From positions 4,920,001 through 4,984,000 of the forward strand of contig JAWNZC010000314.1 of the NCBI GenBank assembly GCA_035771165.1: 64,000 bases of DNA, given 5' to 3'. Made by a program: the position numbers and the translations under genes. Source of the DNA: Paragorgia papillata. Lineage: Eukaryota; Cnidaria; Anthozoa; Scleralcyonacea; Coralliidae. Below the pieces are notes generated by a model. It saw nothing but the letters and a program-made list of their open reading frames with translations. It made no database searches and was not told the origin of the DNA. This document shows positions 12,105-23,683 of this stretch, in pieces (within the stretch, counting starts at the first letter, position 1; every line of letters starts with the position of its first letter).

Positions 12105-13194
12105 TCTATTTATTTTCTTGTTTTCTAAACTTTTATTCTCTTTCAAAATCAGTTCGTTCCTGTGATAAATGTGACACGCATGCAAAATGCCAAAACAACG
12201 AATGCGTGTGTGACGACGGTTACTATGGAAACGGTCACGTATGCAAGAGTGAGTTTGCTTCTATGTTTTCGGTATTGCGTCACTATGACTTCTTAGCCGT
12301 TTTAATGAATTCTTGACAGAAATCTTTTCTGAGTAACGTCGGTCCAACCCAACAAACGTCTGTTACATTACACCAAGCTCGCAAACGTACCACGTGCACT
12401 ACATGTATACGTACAACTTATTATATCACTTTAACTACATCTCATATGCAAACGGGGAGCACGGGTGGCATGTGCTGTTAGCGCGCTGCCTCTCACCAAA
12501 AGTTAAGCCCGGTTAAGCGGGGTTAGTACTTGGATGGGTGACCGCTTGGTAATGACCCCGTCGTCGGGCTGGAAACTAATGTGATTAGAGTTGTAGTTGA
12601 TCTCTCCTGTGCTTCGAGGGTTTTTCGCTGGGTTCTCCGGTTTTTCTCCCTCCGCAAAACCAACACTTACATCATGGTAGTCATGTTCAATTGGGGCATT
12701 TCGCTCTGTTTAACCACCAGTTGCCATAGGCAATAAAGCCATTAAATCTAAAATCTAAATCAAACACTACCACTTAGGAGCACATATGACTATGAATTTG
12801 TAACCTTAGCTCTCCATCTGAGCCTCAGTGGCTCAATGGTTAGAGCGTCTAACCCGACTAACCGATCATTAGAAGGTTGCAGGTTCGAACCATGTCTGGG
12901 GTCTCAGAAATCTTTTCTGAGTAATTGAGCTTGACGAACGTCCAACAAACGTCTGTTAATACTGTGAACTTTTGTCTTTTTGTTTGTCTAAACGTGATTA
13001 TGAAATACAACTGAACATTAAAGCATTGGACATTTCAGATTTTTCATTATTTTTTGTTGTTGTTTTTAGAGCTGCCTGATCCTTGTATTCCTAATCCGTG
13101 CAGGAATTTTGGAACGTGTGTACCATTCGAATCTTCATACGACTGCCACTGTCCTTTCTTGTATGTTGGCGCCCGATGTGAACAACTACTATAA
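5009..13194 (+). CDS. EGF gene 1: secreted multi-EGF protein, complete
   Basis: Ten exons are predicted: 5009-5525, 7068-7160, 7862-7972, 8778-8888, 9497-9607, 10042-10152, 10743-10868, 11520-11660, 12153-12248 and 13070-13194 (TAA at 13192). They join in frame to 513 residues. The start is the ATG at 5009; the longer frame begins at a TTG. Residues 1-24 are a hydrophobic signal peptide. A basic, proline/glutamine-rich region follows, with a dibasic RR at 65-66. Each later exon is one EGF-like module, all phase 1. The first module lacks two cysteines. The protein is probably secreted or matrix-bound, and no transmembrane segment is visible after the signal. Its exon order matches the first ten exons of EGF gene 2, so it is a tandem paralogue ending early. 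Function beyond EGF-type adhesion or ligand binding is unknown. Confidence 0.8.
5627..5695. repeat. SINE tail fragment
   Basis: The text beginning AGTTTCCCCAGTTAA matches the 3' tail of the 5S-like SINE copies at 58230-58295 and 61418-61480, and (inverted) 33035-33068. Only the tail is present. It lies just downstream of exon 1 of EGF gene 1 and supplies the stop that intron retention would reach. Confidence 0.55.
5751..6298. mobile_element. hAT-like non-autonomous element
   Basis: Ends are CAGTGCTG and CAGCACTG, with subterminal clusters of GTAACTAGTTAC palindromes at both ends. Flanks TTTGTATA and ATTGTATA resemble an 8 bp target duplication. No transposase. The layout is typical of hAT MITEs. 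Confidence 0.65.
7068..7160 (+). CDS. EGF gene 1 exon 2: four-cysteine EGF-like module
   Basis: 31 codons, phase 1-1. NPCQNGG then GGYSCLC and a final HC. Cys1 and Cys3 of the EGF pattern are absent, as in the paralogous exon at 16368. Confidence 0.8.
7265..7440. repeat. degenerate pyrimidine-rich CCTAC/CTTCA repeat
   Basis: Loose pentamers (TACCC, CTTCC, TTCAC) in intron 2. The ORFs over it are low-complexity artefacts. Confidence 0.7.
7443..7753. mobile_element. foldback MITE (GTCTGGAAAC family)
   Basis: The end TAGTCAATCGAGATATGGTC is repeated inverted at about 7732-7751. Related copies lie at 23995-24660 and 26125-26362, sharing the phrases GTGTTCAG and the GTCTGGAAA end; a one-ended piece lies at 17660-17720. 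Confidence 0.7.
7760..7855. repeat. (TTCAC)n microsatellite abutting exon 3
   Basis: Pure CTTCA pentamers run to within about 10 bp of the exon 3 acceptor and so form most of its polypyrimidine tract. Confidence 0.95.
7862..7972 (+). CDS. EGF gene 1 exon 3: EGF-like module
   Basis: 37 codons, phase 1-1, six cysteines (NCFPNPCQNGGNC, CACAKGF, KCQ). Confidence 0.85.
8236..8492. mobile_element. foldback MITE (GGGCCATTTAAACG family)
   Basis: Starts GGGCCATTTAAACG and ends with its near inverse CCGTTTAAATGG. Rich in AGTCGCGACTTA palindromes. A second copy lies at 32255-32453. Confidence 0.75.
8605..8700. repeat. TTTTACCGCCAGATTTCTCCC tandem repeat
   Basis: Four or so imperfect copies of a unit of about 21 bp in intron 3, spaced unevenly because one copy carries an extra GAGATTT. 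Confidence 0.8.
8778..8888 (+). CDS. EGF gene 1 exon 4: EGF-like module
   Basis: 37 codons, phase 1-1, six cysteines (TCDKNLCKNGATC, CVCPVGYKG, FC). Confidence 0.85.
9058..9195. repeat. (TTCAC)n microsatellite
   Basis: TTTAC then CTTCA pentamers in intron 4, in the same orientation as the array in intron 2. Confidence 0.95.
9217..9440. mobile_element. TTAA-flanked MITE (TTGCAACTTGC family)
   Basis: TTAA at 9217 and 9437 flanks inverted ends (TACGATGCGATTTTT / AAAAATCGCATCGTGTA). The interior is built of TTGCAACTTGC palindromes. A homologous copy lies at 63625-63935, and a looser relative at 19200-19480. Confidence 0.75.
9497..9607 (+). CDS. EGF gene 1 exon 5: EGF-like module
   Basis: 37 codons, phase 1-1, six cysteines ([24 protein letters not shown]). 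Confidence 0.85.
10042..10152 (+). CDS. EGF gene 1 exon 6: EGF-like module
   Basis: 37 codons, phase 1-1, six cysteines (VCHLSTCRNNGVC, CECAQGFTG, YC). Its donor (GTTATG) lies at the very end of a MITE. Confidence 0.8.
10153..10656. mobile_element. MITE inserted at the exon 6 splice donor
   Basis: Long imperfect inverted ends: TTATGTACCGATCAATTCGA at 10154 and its counterpart (TCGGAATTGACCGGCACATAA inverted) at about 10633-10654. Both continue inward with a CCCGGGAATTTGA block. The left end starts within 1-2 bp of exon 6. Confidence 0.75.
10743..10868 (+). CDS. EGF gene 1 exon 7: long EGF-like module
   Basis: 42 codons, phase 1-1, six cysteines ([18 protein letters not shown]) with an extended Cys3-Cys4 loop containing SDIASTWLAT. 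The gene 2 counterpart at 21856 has the same long loop. Confidence 0.85.
10972..11450. repeat. (GAATT)n, (GTGGA)n, (GTGAA)n composite microsatellite
   Basis: Successive pentamer blocks in intron 7. The GTGAA block (about 11240-11430) is the reverse complement of the TTCAC arrays in introns 2 and 4 of the same gene. Confidence 0.95.
11520..11660 (+). CDS. EGF gene 1 exon 8: long EGF-like module
   Basis: 47 codons, phase 1-1. Starts PNPCAGNPSPCQHGVC, with a long loop before CNCHRGYMG. Paralogous to the gene 2 exon at 22580 ([10 protein letters not shown]). Confidence 0.85.
11762..12115. repeat. (TTCA)n to (TTTA)n tetranucleotide array
   Basis: About 110 bp of TTCA units turn into about 240 bp of TTTA units, with some TCTA. 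The array ends about 38 bp before the exon 9 acceptor. Confidence 0.95.
12153..12248 (+). CDS. EGF gene 1 exon 9: short CxxC EGF-like module
   Basis: 32 codons, phase 1-1, six cysteines (SCDKC, KCQNNECVC, VC) with the G.G phrase YYGNGH. Paralogous to gene 2 exon 9. Confidence 0.85.
12456..12765 (+). mobile_element. 5S-rRNA-derived SINE, full-looking copy
   Basis: The 5' part resembles 5S rRNA: AAGTTAAGCCCGGTTAAGCG, then GTTAGTACTTGGATGGGTGA, the internal promoter region. The body continues TCTCCTGTGCTTCGAGGGTT and ends in AAATCTAAAATCTAAAT. It is a repeat, not a 5S gene. Other copies: 20636, 33070, 41380, 42426, 58040 and 61230. Confidence 0.75.
12818..12960 (+). mobile_element. tRNA-derived SINE
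   Basis: Box A-like TGGCTCAATGGTTAGAGCG and box B-like GGTTCGAACC, followed by the tail CAGAAATCTTTTCTGAGTAA. The same family occurs at 57205 and 60420. The acceptor-stem halves do not pair, so it is not a tRNA gene. Confidence 0.7.
13070..13194 (+). CDS. EGF gene 1 exon 10: terminal EGF-like module
   Basis: Starts phase 1 and encodes DPCIPNPCRNFGTC, CHCPFLYVGARC, then EQLL and TAA. Paralogous to gene 2 exon 10, which instead ends in a splice donor. Confidence 0.8.
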
Positions 13195-13723
13195 GAGCAG
13201 TGGTTTTGATATGTGGAAGACTGGTGCCTACCCTCAGCTGTGTGCGTGAGGACGAGTGAACTCCATTCTCCATATCTGTAACTCTAACTTCAGTCATTAT
13301 CACGTTTCAAAAGTGAAGTCAGGATTTTTGTGTATCTATCACATTGGATTCAGTCCTCTGTGCAACGACTAACATTTTGTAGTGGGAGTGAAAGCGACGT
13401 AATATAGCTGACTTCACTTTCTGGCCTGAAGCTAGCGTTCCAGTTAAGAAAATTAAGTTCACTGGTTGGGACAAACCTCATTATATTCTGGATGTCGTGT
13501 TTGGTTTCTGATAACAGGCTCACATGACATTTCCATTACTATACAACTACTGCCGTGATATTTAACATGTACAATATTATTTTACCTTCAGTTGTGTAAG
13601 TTGCAATCAGTGAACTCTATTCTCCAAATCTGGAACTCTAGCTTCAGTCATTATCACGCTTCAAAAGTAAAGTCAAGATTTTCGTATATCACGTCGATTC
13701 GAACTAACCAACCATCTAACAAA

Positions 13724-13850
13724 CAAATAAACAAACGAACAAACAAACAAACAAACAAACAAACAAACAAACAAACAAACAAACAAACAAACAAACAAAC
13801 AAACAAACAAACAAACAAACAAACAGACAGACAAATAAACATACAAATAA
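13724..13850. repeat. (AAAC)n microsatellite
   Basis: About 25 units of AAAC, fading into CAGA and CAAATAAA. Confidence 0.95.
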
Positions 13851-13944
13851 ACCAACAAATGTGTATATGTAAATAAATATATATTAAAATACATATAAAA
13901 ATATGTGCTAAATATATAAATTAAAAGAATGTATAAATAAAATA

Positions 13945-14237
<293 letters not shown>

Positions 14238-14802
14238 ATATTTACAATAAAAAACACATTTTAAATCACAATACAAGTGTTGAGCAATAAATTTAGGCCA
14301 TGGGTTTCTGTTAAAGAAAATGCTTCAAATTTTGTATTTTTTAAACTTAGAAAGTCTTGAATAAGTCTCAAGTTTACGCGTTTTGTCTTTGTAGGAAGCA
14401 GGTGTATTTTTAGCATACTTATATATTATTCTGTGATCGACTCCCTTTTCTAAATATTGCGAAACAAGTCGCAAGTTACACGACGAAAACGATTCCCGTA
14501 GCATGGCCTTAGCTAATTAAAAATTTAAAATTACGATATGCCTTTTTGATCACGAGAGATAAACAAAATTATTTTACTTGAAGTCATATTAAGTATTATT
14601 GTCCTCCTATGTGACAATAATGTAGGATACACAAAAATTATTGATTTCGTTTCCTACGATTATGGTTCCTGAAGCAACGTGTATTTTTTTTCTGGCGTGC
14701 TTAAATCAAAAAGTCGTTTGGAAATCGTTAATTATTAAACAAGCCAATATTTGTCGACTTCTCAATGTTTGACATTTCGTATCTTCAAGATGGTTTATTA
14801 AT

Positions 14803-15775
14803 ATGGATTTATTTTACTATATCATCGTTTATTTGGTTACGTTTTTTCTTAGTGTTGGAAACGGTTCTTTACAAAGATATGGACAAAACTCTGAGAGAAA
14901 AGGCGAGAAGAAAAAAGCACACATAGGAAATCATAACAACAGGTTGAAGTACCAAAGATTGTTAAACAAACCTACGAAACATTTTGCTCGACAAAAAAGG
15001 CAAGTTAAAAACGATGTGAACGGAGTTCAACATGTGTACGGAGGAACTTCACAGAATGTCAATTATCAGAATGAAAAATACAACGTGAATCCAATAGATC
15101 TTTCTCAATCTGCTGCACCACACCATATTTATGAAAGTTCGTCTACTTTAAATCCAAGCCAAGTGATACTTCCAATTCAAGACCATTCTTCACTCCATAA
15201 CTATGACGGTTCTCCTCCTTTAAATCCAAATGAAGGGCCAACTGGCTCGCTATCTCAAGACGGGCAGGAGGCGCCACAAGACCTCGCTTCACGCCACAAC
15301 TACGAAAATTTGCCTTCTTCAAATCCAAGTCGAGACTCAGCGGGCTCACTCTCTCAAGACGTGCAAGAGCCGTCACAAATCCAAAACCCCGAAACTGTTA
15401 ACGGCAATGGACCTCCTAATGATCCCGTGCAAAACGTTTATCCTGTCCCACAACATATCAACGGAGAAACGTCTCCAGTTTATCCAAGCTCTAACCAAGT
15501 CGCAGTAAAATCATTCTCTGATGCACCACTAATGACCGCTCCAAGCGCAGATCATTCAGTTGTAAACAGCGGGGAACCTCAGCATATTCACGTAGTTAAA
15601 ACCTTCTATCCTGTTGATATCGTTCACAGAGTGCCGAAACCAATACCAGTTGTACATCGTAAATTTGTTCCAATCCCAGTCCATCAGAAAAAAATTAATT
15701 ATTATCCACAGCCGTATGCGCAACCTTTTTCACACCCAGATGTTCACCTATCCTACATACACATGGAAAGTAGAG
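14803..15775 (+). CDS. EGF gene 2 exon 1: signal peptide and propeptide
   Basis: Signal core [19 protein letters not shown] before Gln67. The middle has two imperfect copies of a unit of about 37 residues (HNY...NP...GSLSQD.QE at about residues 129-160 and 165-196). It ends [11 protein letters not shown]. Donor GAGGTAAG. Confidence 0.85.
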
Positions 15776-18700
15776 GTAAGATCTTATGTCCATGTTCATG
15801 GACGACGATTCTAAATTCTTTATATGCCTATAAATTGACTCCTGACTTTTTATAAATTGACTCCTGACTTGTACTGTACTGTACTGTACTGCACTGCACT
15901 GCACTGCACTGCACTGCACTGCACTGCACTGCACTGCACTGCACTGCACTGCACTGCACTGTACTGCACTGTACTGTACTGTACTGTACTGCACTGCACT
16001 GCTGCACTGCACTGCACCACTGCACTGCACTGCACTGCACTGCACTGCACTGCACTGTACTGTACTGCACTGCACTGTACTGGACCGGGCTGTACTGGAC
16101 CGGGCTGTACTGTACTGTACTGTACTGCGCTGTGCTGTGCTGCACAGATTGTATTTATTGCACTGTACTGTATTGTTTTGCACTGCATGGCATGGCATTG
16201 CATTGCATTATATGTCCCTGGTGGTCACCCAATCGCATACTAACCCTACCCACTGCCTAACTGATCTTAACTTTGTTGAGCGACATCTCGCTTAAAGCTC
16301 GTTCCACCTGTTCCTCTCTATATTCTCCTATTTACTTCTAATTTCATATTTTAATATCTTTTTTTAGCAAACCCATGCCAACATGGTGGTATCATTGTTC
16401 AAAGTCCTGGTGGATACACATGCTTATGTCGGAAAGTTTATAAAGGAAAACATTGTCAAGGTAGCTCTATTGAAAACTAATTGACTTTTATTAGTTAACA
16501 TGCGTCAACACGGTCGATCTAGAAGGCAAAGTTCCGACGTTCAACAGAGCGAATCCTCAACGAAAATTTCATTGTTTATAGAAGCATTTTCTCTCTAACT
16601 CCGAATGCCTATTCTCTCTATTTTAAGGGCGTTTTACATTACGTGCGCTTTGCCTGCGCGGCGGAGCGGAGTTTGAAAGTTGGAAATCTAAAGCGAACTG
16701 AACAGTGTACGCTTCGTCCGCACGGGCAAAGTGCACATAATAGAAAAAGCCTTAACATTAGCCTTTTCCGTAGGCAACCTTTGGGCCACTTAGTTGGGAC
16801 TGGGATTGGGGCACTTTGGGTCACTGTGGGTCACTGGTCTTCCTAATAAGGGTCCACAATTGCCTGTGGAAGAGACTTAGAGGGTGACTACATGGACCGG
16901 GCTAGCTCGGTTAGCCGGGCCAACCATGCATTTACTTGATAATTGCGAATTTTGGGTTGAAATCATCCACGTCATCTCAAAACGCATCCCGACTAACCGG
17001 GCCAGCTCGGTCTAAATAATCACCCCCTAATTTTACATATATAACTAAAATATTATAACGGACGTTCTCAAACTCATTAATAATTCATGAATTATCGTAG
17101 CCAATCCATGAACGTATACCACATCACATGCATGAGTTTTGATACCCAATGAAAACTTGTAGGAAACTTCCTAGTGAACTGGATCACATGCATTTCTTAA
17201 TCTGCATATTGAAATCAATGAAGAAAACACCTCAAATCGCGATGCGAATACTCGTTTGAGAAGCAAGATTAAACACTCGTTTATCGTGTTTCATCAGGGG
17301 ACTCCAAACACTCGAAAACAATAAAAACCTCGGGACTATGCCCTCGGTTTTCATTTGTTTTCACCTGTTTGGAACCCCTGATGAAACACTCAAACTCGTG
17401 TTTGATCTATTATATACAGCTTGACTTTAGCCAGAGTAAATACTCTCAAAAGTTGGCTTGATTATCTGTTATATTTATATCTAATATTTTCTAATTTTAT
17501 TATTTATCATCTCAGATAGAGACAGATGTTTTCCCATGCCGTGTAAAAATGGTGGTAATTGTGTCGATCGTAAAACACATTATATATGCAAGTGCGCGAA
17601 AGGATTCAAGGGAATCAATTGCGACGGTAGGTCTGACTTATGCAGTTTGTATTAAAAACGATAGTCAATCGAGATATAGTCTGGAAATTTAGTCTTTGTT
17701 CTATCTTTCTGTTCACGTTTATGGAGAAGAACCTTTGCCCGGTTGCCCGTAACGTCACGGCGGCCATGTTGGTTAATTGGTAGGTGCTATTGTACTCACC
17801 AACCAACATGACCACTGTGTCTTCGTCTTCTAAATTTCAGGAGATTGATTGCAACCCATTAATAGACCCTTTTAATAAGTATAGAATACGTAATTTCCAC
17901 CCTTTGACGTCAATTCCTTTTCAATTTTTCTTTTGAATTATTTTCAATTTCATTTATTGTCTTAGCCTTTGTATATTTTCAATATAATTCAAAAGGCTGA
18001 AAATGATGTCAATAGCGGAAAATTACGTACTTTGTACTTATTAAAAGGGTCCATAGCAGTCTTTGGGATCAATTCGCTCAACCAATGTTATTTAGTTTTT
18101 AATGTGTGAAAACCAAACGATTTGTACGCAGTATACTATTTAGATGTTGTGCAGTTTAGCGGGAAAACTCGTCCGCTGACCACGTGGAAAGGCGTTTAAG
18201 GTTAAGGTTGAGCCTGCAGACTTCATGAGTGCCACTGGTGTTTGCTAACCTTGGCCTTTTCAACATAAACTCCCAGCTCATTATAGGTGCTTTGGCGTTT
18301 GTCGGGTTTCTAGTCTTGATTGACTATATGTAAAAACTCTTTAAAATACATTTCAGAAACTCATTAATAATTCATGTTTGAGGAAAACACAAAGGAAATC
18401 AGTACCATATGTCCGTGGTTTTATATCTGATAAAGAATCCTCCTAATTTACATAAACTTTAGCTTTGATTTTCTCGGCTTAGACAACATTATTTTTCAAA
18501 CTTACTACGCCAATGAACTTACCAAATAGGTCGTTTTTGAAGCTATGTAAAACATTCGCAGTACGTGTTAAACACTGATGCTCATGTTTTTAAAAATTTT
18601 AATCTATAGTTACTTATTTTACATTATGGAGTTAAGTTGTTTCACATGCACGTGAAACCCTGTCTATGTATTATAGAGATCTTTTTCGACAATTTGTGAA

Positions 18701-20357
18701 TAAATGTGTGTTTAACTCATTCCTGTCCGAGGGCTTCTCCAGAGATGAATAAAATCGTCTGGCGTTAGCCAGAATAAAATACTAAAGACCGATTCGGACA
18801 GGAAAGAGTTAAAACATAGTGTATAATGCTTCTTTGGTTTAAAGTAAAAAACCAGTCAAGTTTTCTATTATAAACTAAAGTTACAACAGTGGATATCTTA
18901 TAAAATAAGATGAAAAGAACTATGTGGGGTCACCACATAGATTGGGTATCTCCACTATAAACTGTTTACTAAATGTGTCTTTTCTATGAATGTAGTTGAG
19001 GACAAGTGTTACAATCGGGTTTGTAAAAATGGTGGAACATGTGTGCAAGTAAATTCTAATATTAAGTGCACTTGTGCTGCAGGATATAAAGGACAATTTT
19101 GTCAAGGTTAGTTCATTGCTACATGTATGGTATTAAGTCATGTGATCAATGCGACAAAGGGAGAATAAATTCCCTTTTTAAAAGCAAGTTCGTTTTTATG
19201 CGTGCAGGGCTGGATTACACTGTGTTGTCTCGCAAAGGCGACCGAAGATGACTAGAACGGTTTACAAAGCGTATTTTTATTGGCTGATTGCGCAAATTGT
19301 TGGGAGACAAGTTGCAAGAAAGATGTTACACTGTGCAATGCTTCAATAATCTATTGCAGCGTTGCCGCAATCGTTGCGAAAAGTAGAACTTGATTCTACT
19401 TCGTGCAACGCTTGCTGCAACAAAAATGTTGCGAGACTGGGTGATTGCAGAGTATGTTACTCCAACACCGCTGCCAAACGTTTTGCGCCTGCGCGACATC
19501 CGAGCTCGTATCTCAAAAAAAGCGCGGGAAAACACTGAAATATTTGGACTGGTCCGAGAGTCCGACACAAAAGTCAAAATTATAAGCATACTACCAAAAA
19601 GATAAGGTAGGTAATTTGTGCATGGCTTTTTTTTTAAAACACAAATGAATAGTCGAGTCTTACTTAGTCTTCACTGTCTGGTTGTTGTTGCCACGGCTAG
19701 TTCCCACTTCTCTTGCAATGTTTACTCTAGGAAATTCACGCATGCGCAAACGTTTGGCAGGGGTGTTTGTTACACCAGGTCATTTATTGTGCAACTGATG
19801 TAGTAACAAAAATTGTGGAAAAAGCCGCACGAAAAAAATTGTCTAGGCCCTAGTTTATGCACATGTCCCTGAAACCACGCTAGGTCGGTGGCAATCTTAA
19901 AATTTGGGGTTGGGAATTTATGTCAGACATTTTACGTCACCATGCTCGTATATAGGTATAGAAACTTTCACTTCTTATTTTTGCACTGAAATAGGGTTAA
20001 TTATCCATTTCTATTTTTGAAGACATTGATCACTGCCACCCAAACCCTTGCAGAAATGGCGGAGATTGTCAAGAAGTTAATCAAGAAGTCAAGTGTACTT
20101 GCACTTCGTCATTCAAAGGACATCGTTGTCAAGGTAACCTGTTGTGCGTAGCCATAGAAACGATTGCGTAGGCCAGGACTCTTTTAGAATCTTTACATTT
20201 ATCGAAAAAAACGAAGATACAGATGCCACGCATTTTAACACCTGACCCGCTTGCACACCGTTATCGAGTATCGACTCTTCTATGCATGGCTTTCCAAGAC
20301 GTCTCTTCTCGACGAGTAAAATCGTCTGGCGTTAGAGTAAGATGATAAAGTTGTCCC

Positions 20358-20442
<85 letters not shown>

Positions 20443-23400
20443 AAACAACAACAACAACAACACGCATGATAAAGGACAGGATAAAGGATAAAGGACTGGG
20501 GGGGAGCTAATCATCCTTACTTGCAACCAGCGGTTGAATTGTGAAGGACGCAGACCAACGTGGCCGTGTCGAGGCATATCAAAAGCGCTCCAGGCTGCCG
20601 CCATACGACACAGTTCAGACCACGGATCACAGCTAAGATGTTAGGTGTTGATTTTATGGAGGGAGGAAAACTGGAGAACCCGGCGAAAAACCCTCGAAAC
20701 ACAGGAGAGATCAACTACAACTCTACTCACATGAGTTCTAAGCTCGACAACGGGGTCATTCCCAAGCGGTCACCCATCCAAGTACTACCGGGCTTAAGTT
20801 TTTGGTGAGAGGCATCGCGCTAACAGCACGTGCCATCCATCTGGCCGATTTCTAATTAGATGCATTTTAACGCGAAAAACAGTCAGACAGATGCGTTCAT
20901 TGCTGTCACTACTTTTCACCGCCCTTGCTTACTTACTATGCATCTAAACCATGACTCGACGTGATTAATCGCAGAGTCTGAATGTAGCCTAACTGAATTA
21001 TTTTTTAGTCCCTACAACTTGTTCTCCTAATCTGTGTCGCAACGGTGCTACTTGTTTTGAAGAGAAACCAAGCAACCCTTGTCAATGTGCGCCTGGCTTT
21101 ACTGGACGTTATTGCACTGGTAGGACTACACTTAGAGTATTGTATCGTTTTCAATCACTCTCTAATTGACTGGTTAATGACTGGTTAGTCACTGGTTAAT
21201 CACTGGTTAGTTACTGGTGAGTTACTGGTGAGTTACTGGTTAGTTACTGGTGAGTTACTGGTTAGTTACTGGTGACTTACTGGTTAGTTACCTGTTAGTC
21301 ACTGGTGAGTTACTGGTGAGTTACTGGTGAGTTACTGGTGAGTTACTGGTGAGTTACTGGTGAGCTATTGGTTAGTTACCTGTTAGTCACTGGTGAGTTA
21401 CTGGTGAGTTACTGGTTAATTATTAGTTAGTTACTGGTGAGTTATTGGTTATAGTTACTGGTTAGTTACTGGTGAGTTACTGGTTAGTTACTGGTGAGTT
21501 ACTGGTTAGTTACTGGTGAGTTACTGGTTAGTTACTGGTTAGTTACTGGTAAGTTACTGGTGAGTTACTGGTTAGTTACTTGTGAGTTACCAGAGTATGG
21601 ATGGTATCGTCCTCAATCCCTCTAATTGACTGGTTAGTGACTGGTTATAGTGACTGGTCAGTGACTAGTTAGTGACTGGTTATAGTGACTGGTCAGTGAC
21701 TAGTTAGTGACTGGTCAGTGACTAGTTAGTGACTGGTTATAGTGACTGGTTAGTGACTGGTTATAGTGACTGGTTAGTGGTGAGTAACTTCACTTCCATA
21801 TATCACGACTGCCAGAAGAAAAAACTGGATCACTTTGTTTTTTCCCTCAATTTAGAAAATCTGTGTCAGCCCAATCCTTGTCAACACGACGGTACTTGTT
21901 ATCCAGCCAAAAGTGACTATCCAGTCAGTGGCTCGTGGTATGCTGCTTGCAAGTGCCGTAATACTTATGAAGGGGACAGATGTCAAAGTAAGTATAAGTT
22001 AAGTATAAGTGCGAAGGGAGTGTTTATTAAATCATTCTGAAATCAATTTTGAAATTAGAGATTATTTTGAATTCAATGTTGTTAGCTGGAGCGCTACTGT
22101 AAAATTAAGGAGGGTTTATGCTGGCGGACGTGGACTGGATTTAGACTTGTTTAGATTGTGAGTTTACCAGTGAGAACGTAAGCCAAGTGGACTTAGACTT
22201 TGAGATTACCTATTAATACAGGTGCAATGGGACTCACTTTGAGCTTGAAATGGACTGGATTTCATGGTGAAGTAGTCATCAGTTTACAGCTGCTCAATAA
22301 TGTACACAGGTCAGCCTGACCAACAAAACTGAATTATTGGAAAGTCCAGAACTAAGACCAGTCTAGCAATGTAAACACACATTTAGTTATGTCAAAATTG
22401 TCCGAGTTACAGTAACCAGCTCCACGCAGCGCAACCACTCAGAGCTTCTGAAGGCATGTGAGATGTTACGTCAGACTTGCTCAAAGTCTCTCTCGCTTAT
22501 CGGTACACGCGCTCACCCTCCCAGGACTCTACGCTCCTAGAGATTACCCCTCTCCTTGACTGTATTCTTGGTTTTGTAGTTGCCAATCCATGTGCATCTA
22601 ATCCAAGTCCGTGTGATCATGGTATTTGTTACGATGCCTACACGAGCATTGAGCCACTAGATCTTTTGCCAGAGGGATTCACTTGTCATTGTTATGAAGG
22701 ATATTATGGTTCTTATTGCAAAGGTAACTACAGTCCGCTCAGAGACACTCCGCGAGAGAGTTATTTAATTACATTTTAAAATAAACTTAAGCAAGAAAAT
22801 TATTGTTCGTTAATAATAATCTTTAATCATCCATCTTAGGTTAGAAAAATACAATGGATTTCCAAAATTGGATAATAATATATAGTGAAATGAGCAACAT
22901 AATATAAAATGTTGGTTAAAACATTTACAAGAATAAAAACAGTATATATATATATATATATACAAGATAAAAACGAAGACCAAGTTACAAAAATTTCCAT
23001 GCACGTGCAAGAAAGGATCTTTTATGTCTTTCTGTTCCTGAAAATATGTAGGTCCGTCCGTTAGCATTGCTCGTTCTTAAATTGTATGTATTATTGATTG
23101 CGTCAGGAATTAAGTTACGACAGGGATGGCTTAGATCATTTACTATCCTCTCAATTTCGCGTTTAGTGGCCGTCTCTCTTCTGCTGCTAAGTTCAGGTAA
23201 GCTATTCTTTTCCAGACCAAGAATTCGAAGACTTCTTGACTGTATCCGCTCGATTTCGTTTTCAAGGCAACTTGGAAGACCACCCCAAACGGGGGAGGCA
23301 TATTCTACAATTGGTCTTACTTTTGATTTGTGTAATGTTACCCCTACTTCCGTGGGAAGGTTTGATTTCCTGCATTCTCTTAGGTGGTATAATAGTCGAT

Positions 23401-23550
23401 TTGCTTTCCGTATAATCTCATCAACGTGGGTGTTCCATTTAAGGTTGTTCTGAAACCATACACCATACATGGTTCGTGACCGCATTTTTGTATAAGTCAC
23501 TTGTAAAAATTTTGATATGAATTATATGAGACATAATATGAGACAGGCAA

Positions 23551-23582
<32 letters not shown>

Positions 23583-23588
23583 GCAGGC

Positions 23589-23625
<37 letters not shown>

Positions 23626-23640
23626 GGCAGGCAGGCAGGC

Positions 23641-23683
<43 letters not shown>

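Noticed and set aside
12456..12600. 5S rRNA gene
   Set aside because: Only part resembles 5S, the 3' half is unrelated, and dispersed copies share a SINE tail.
22985..23500. host gene on the minus strand
   Set aside because: Clear LINE RT C-terminal phrases; truncated mobile element.
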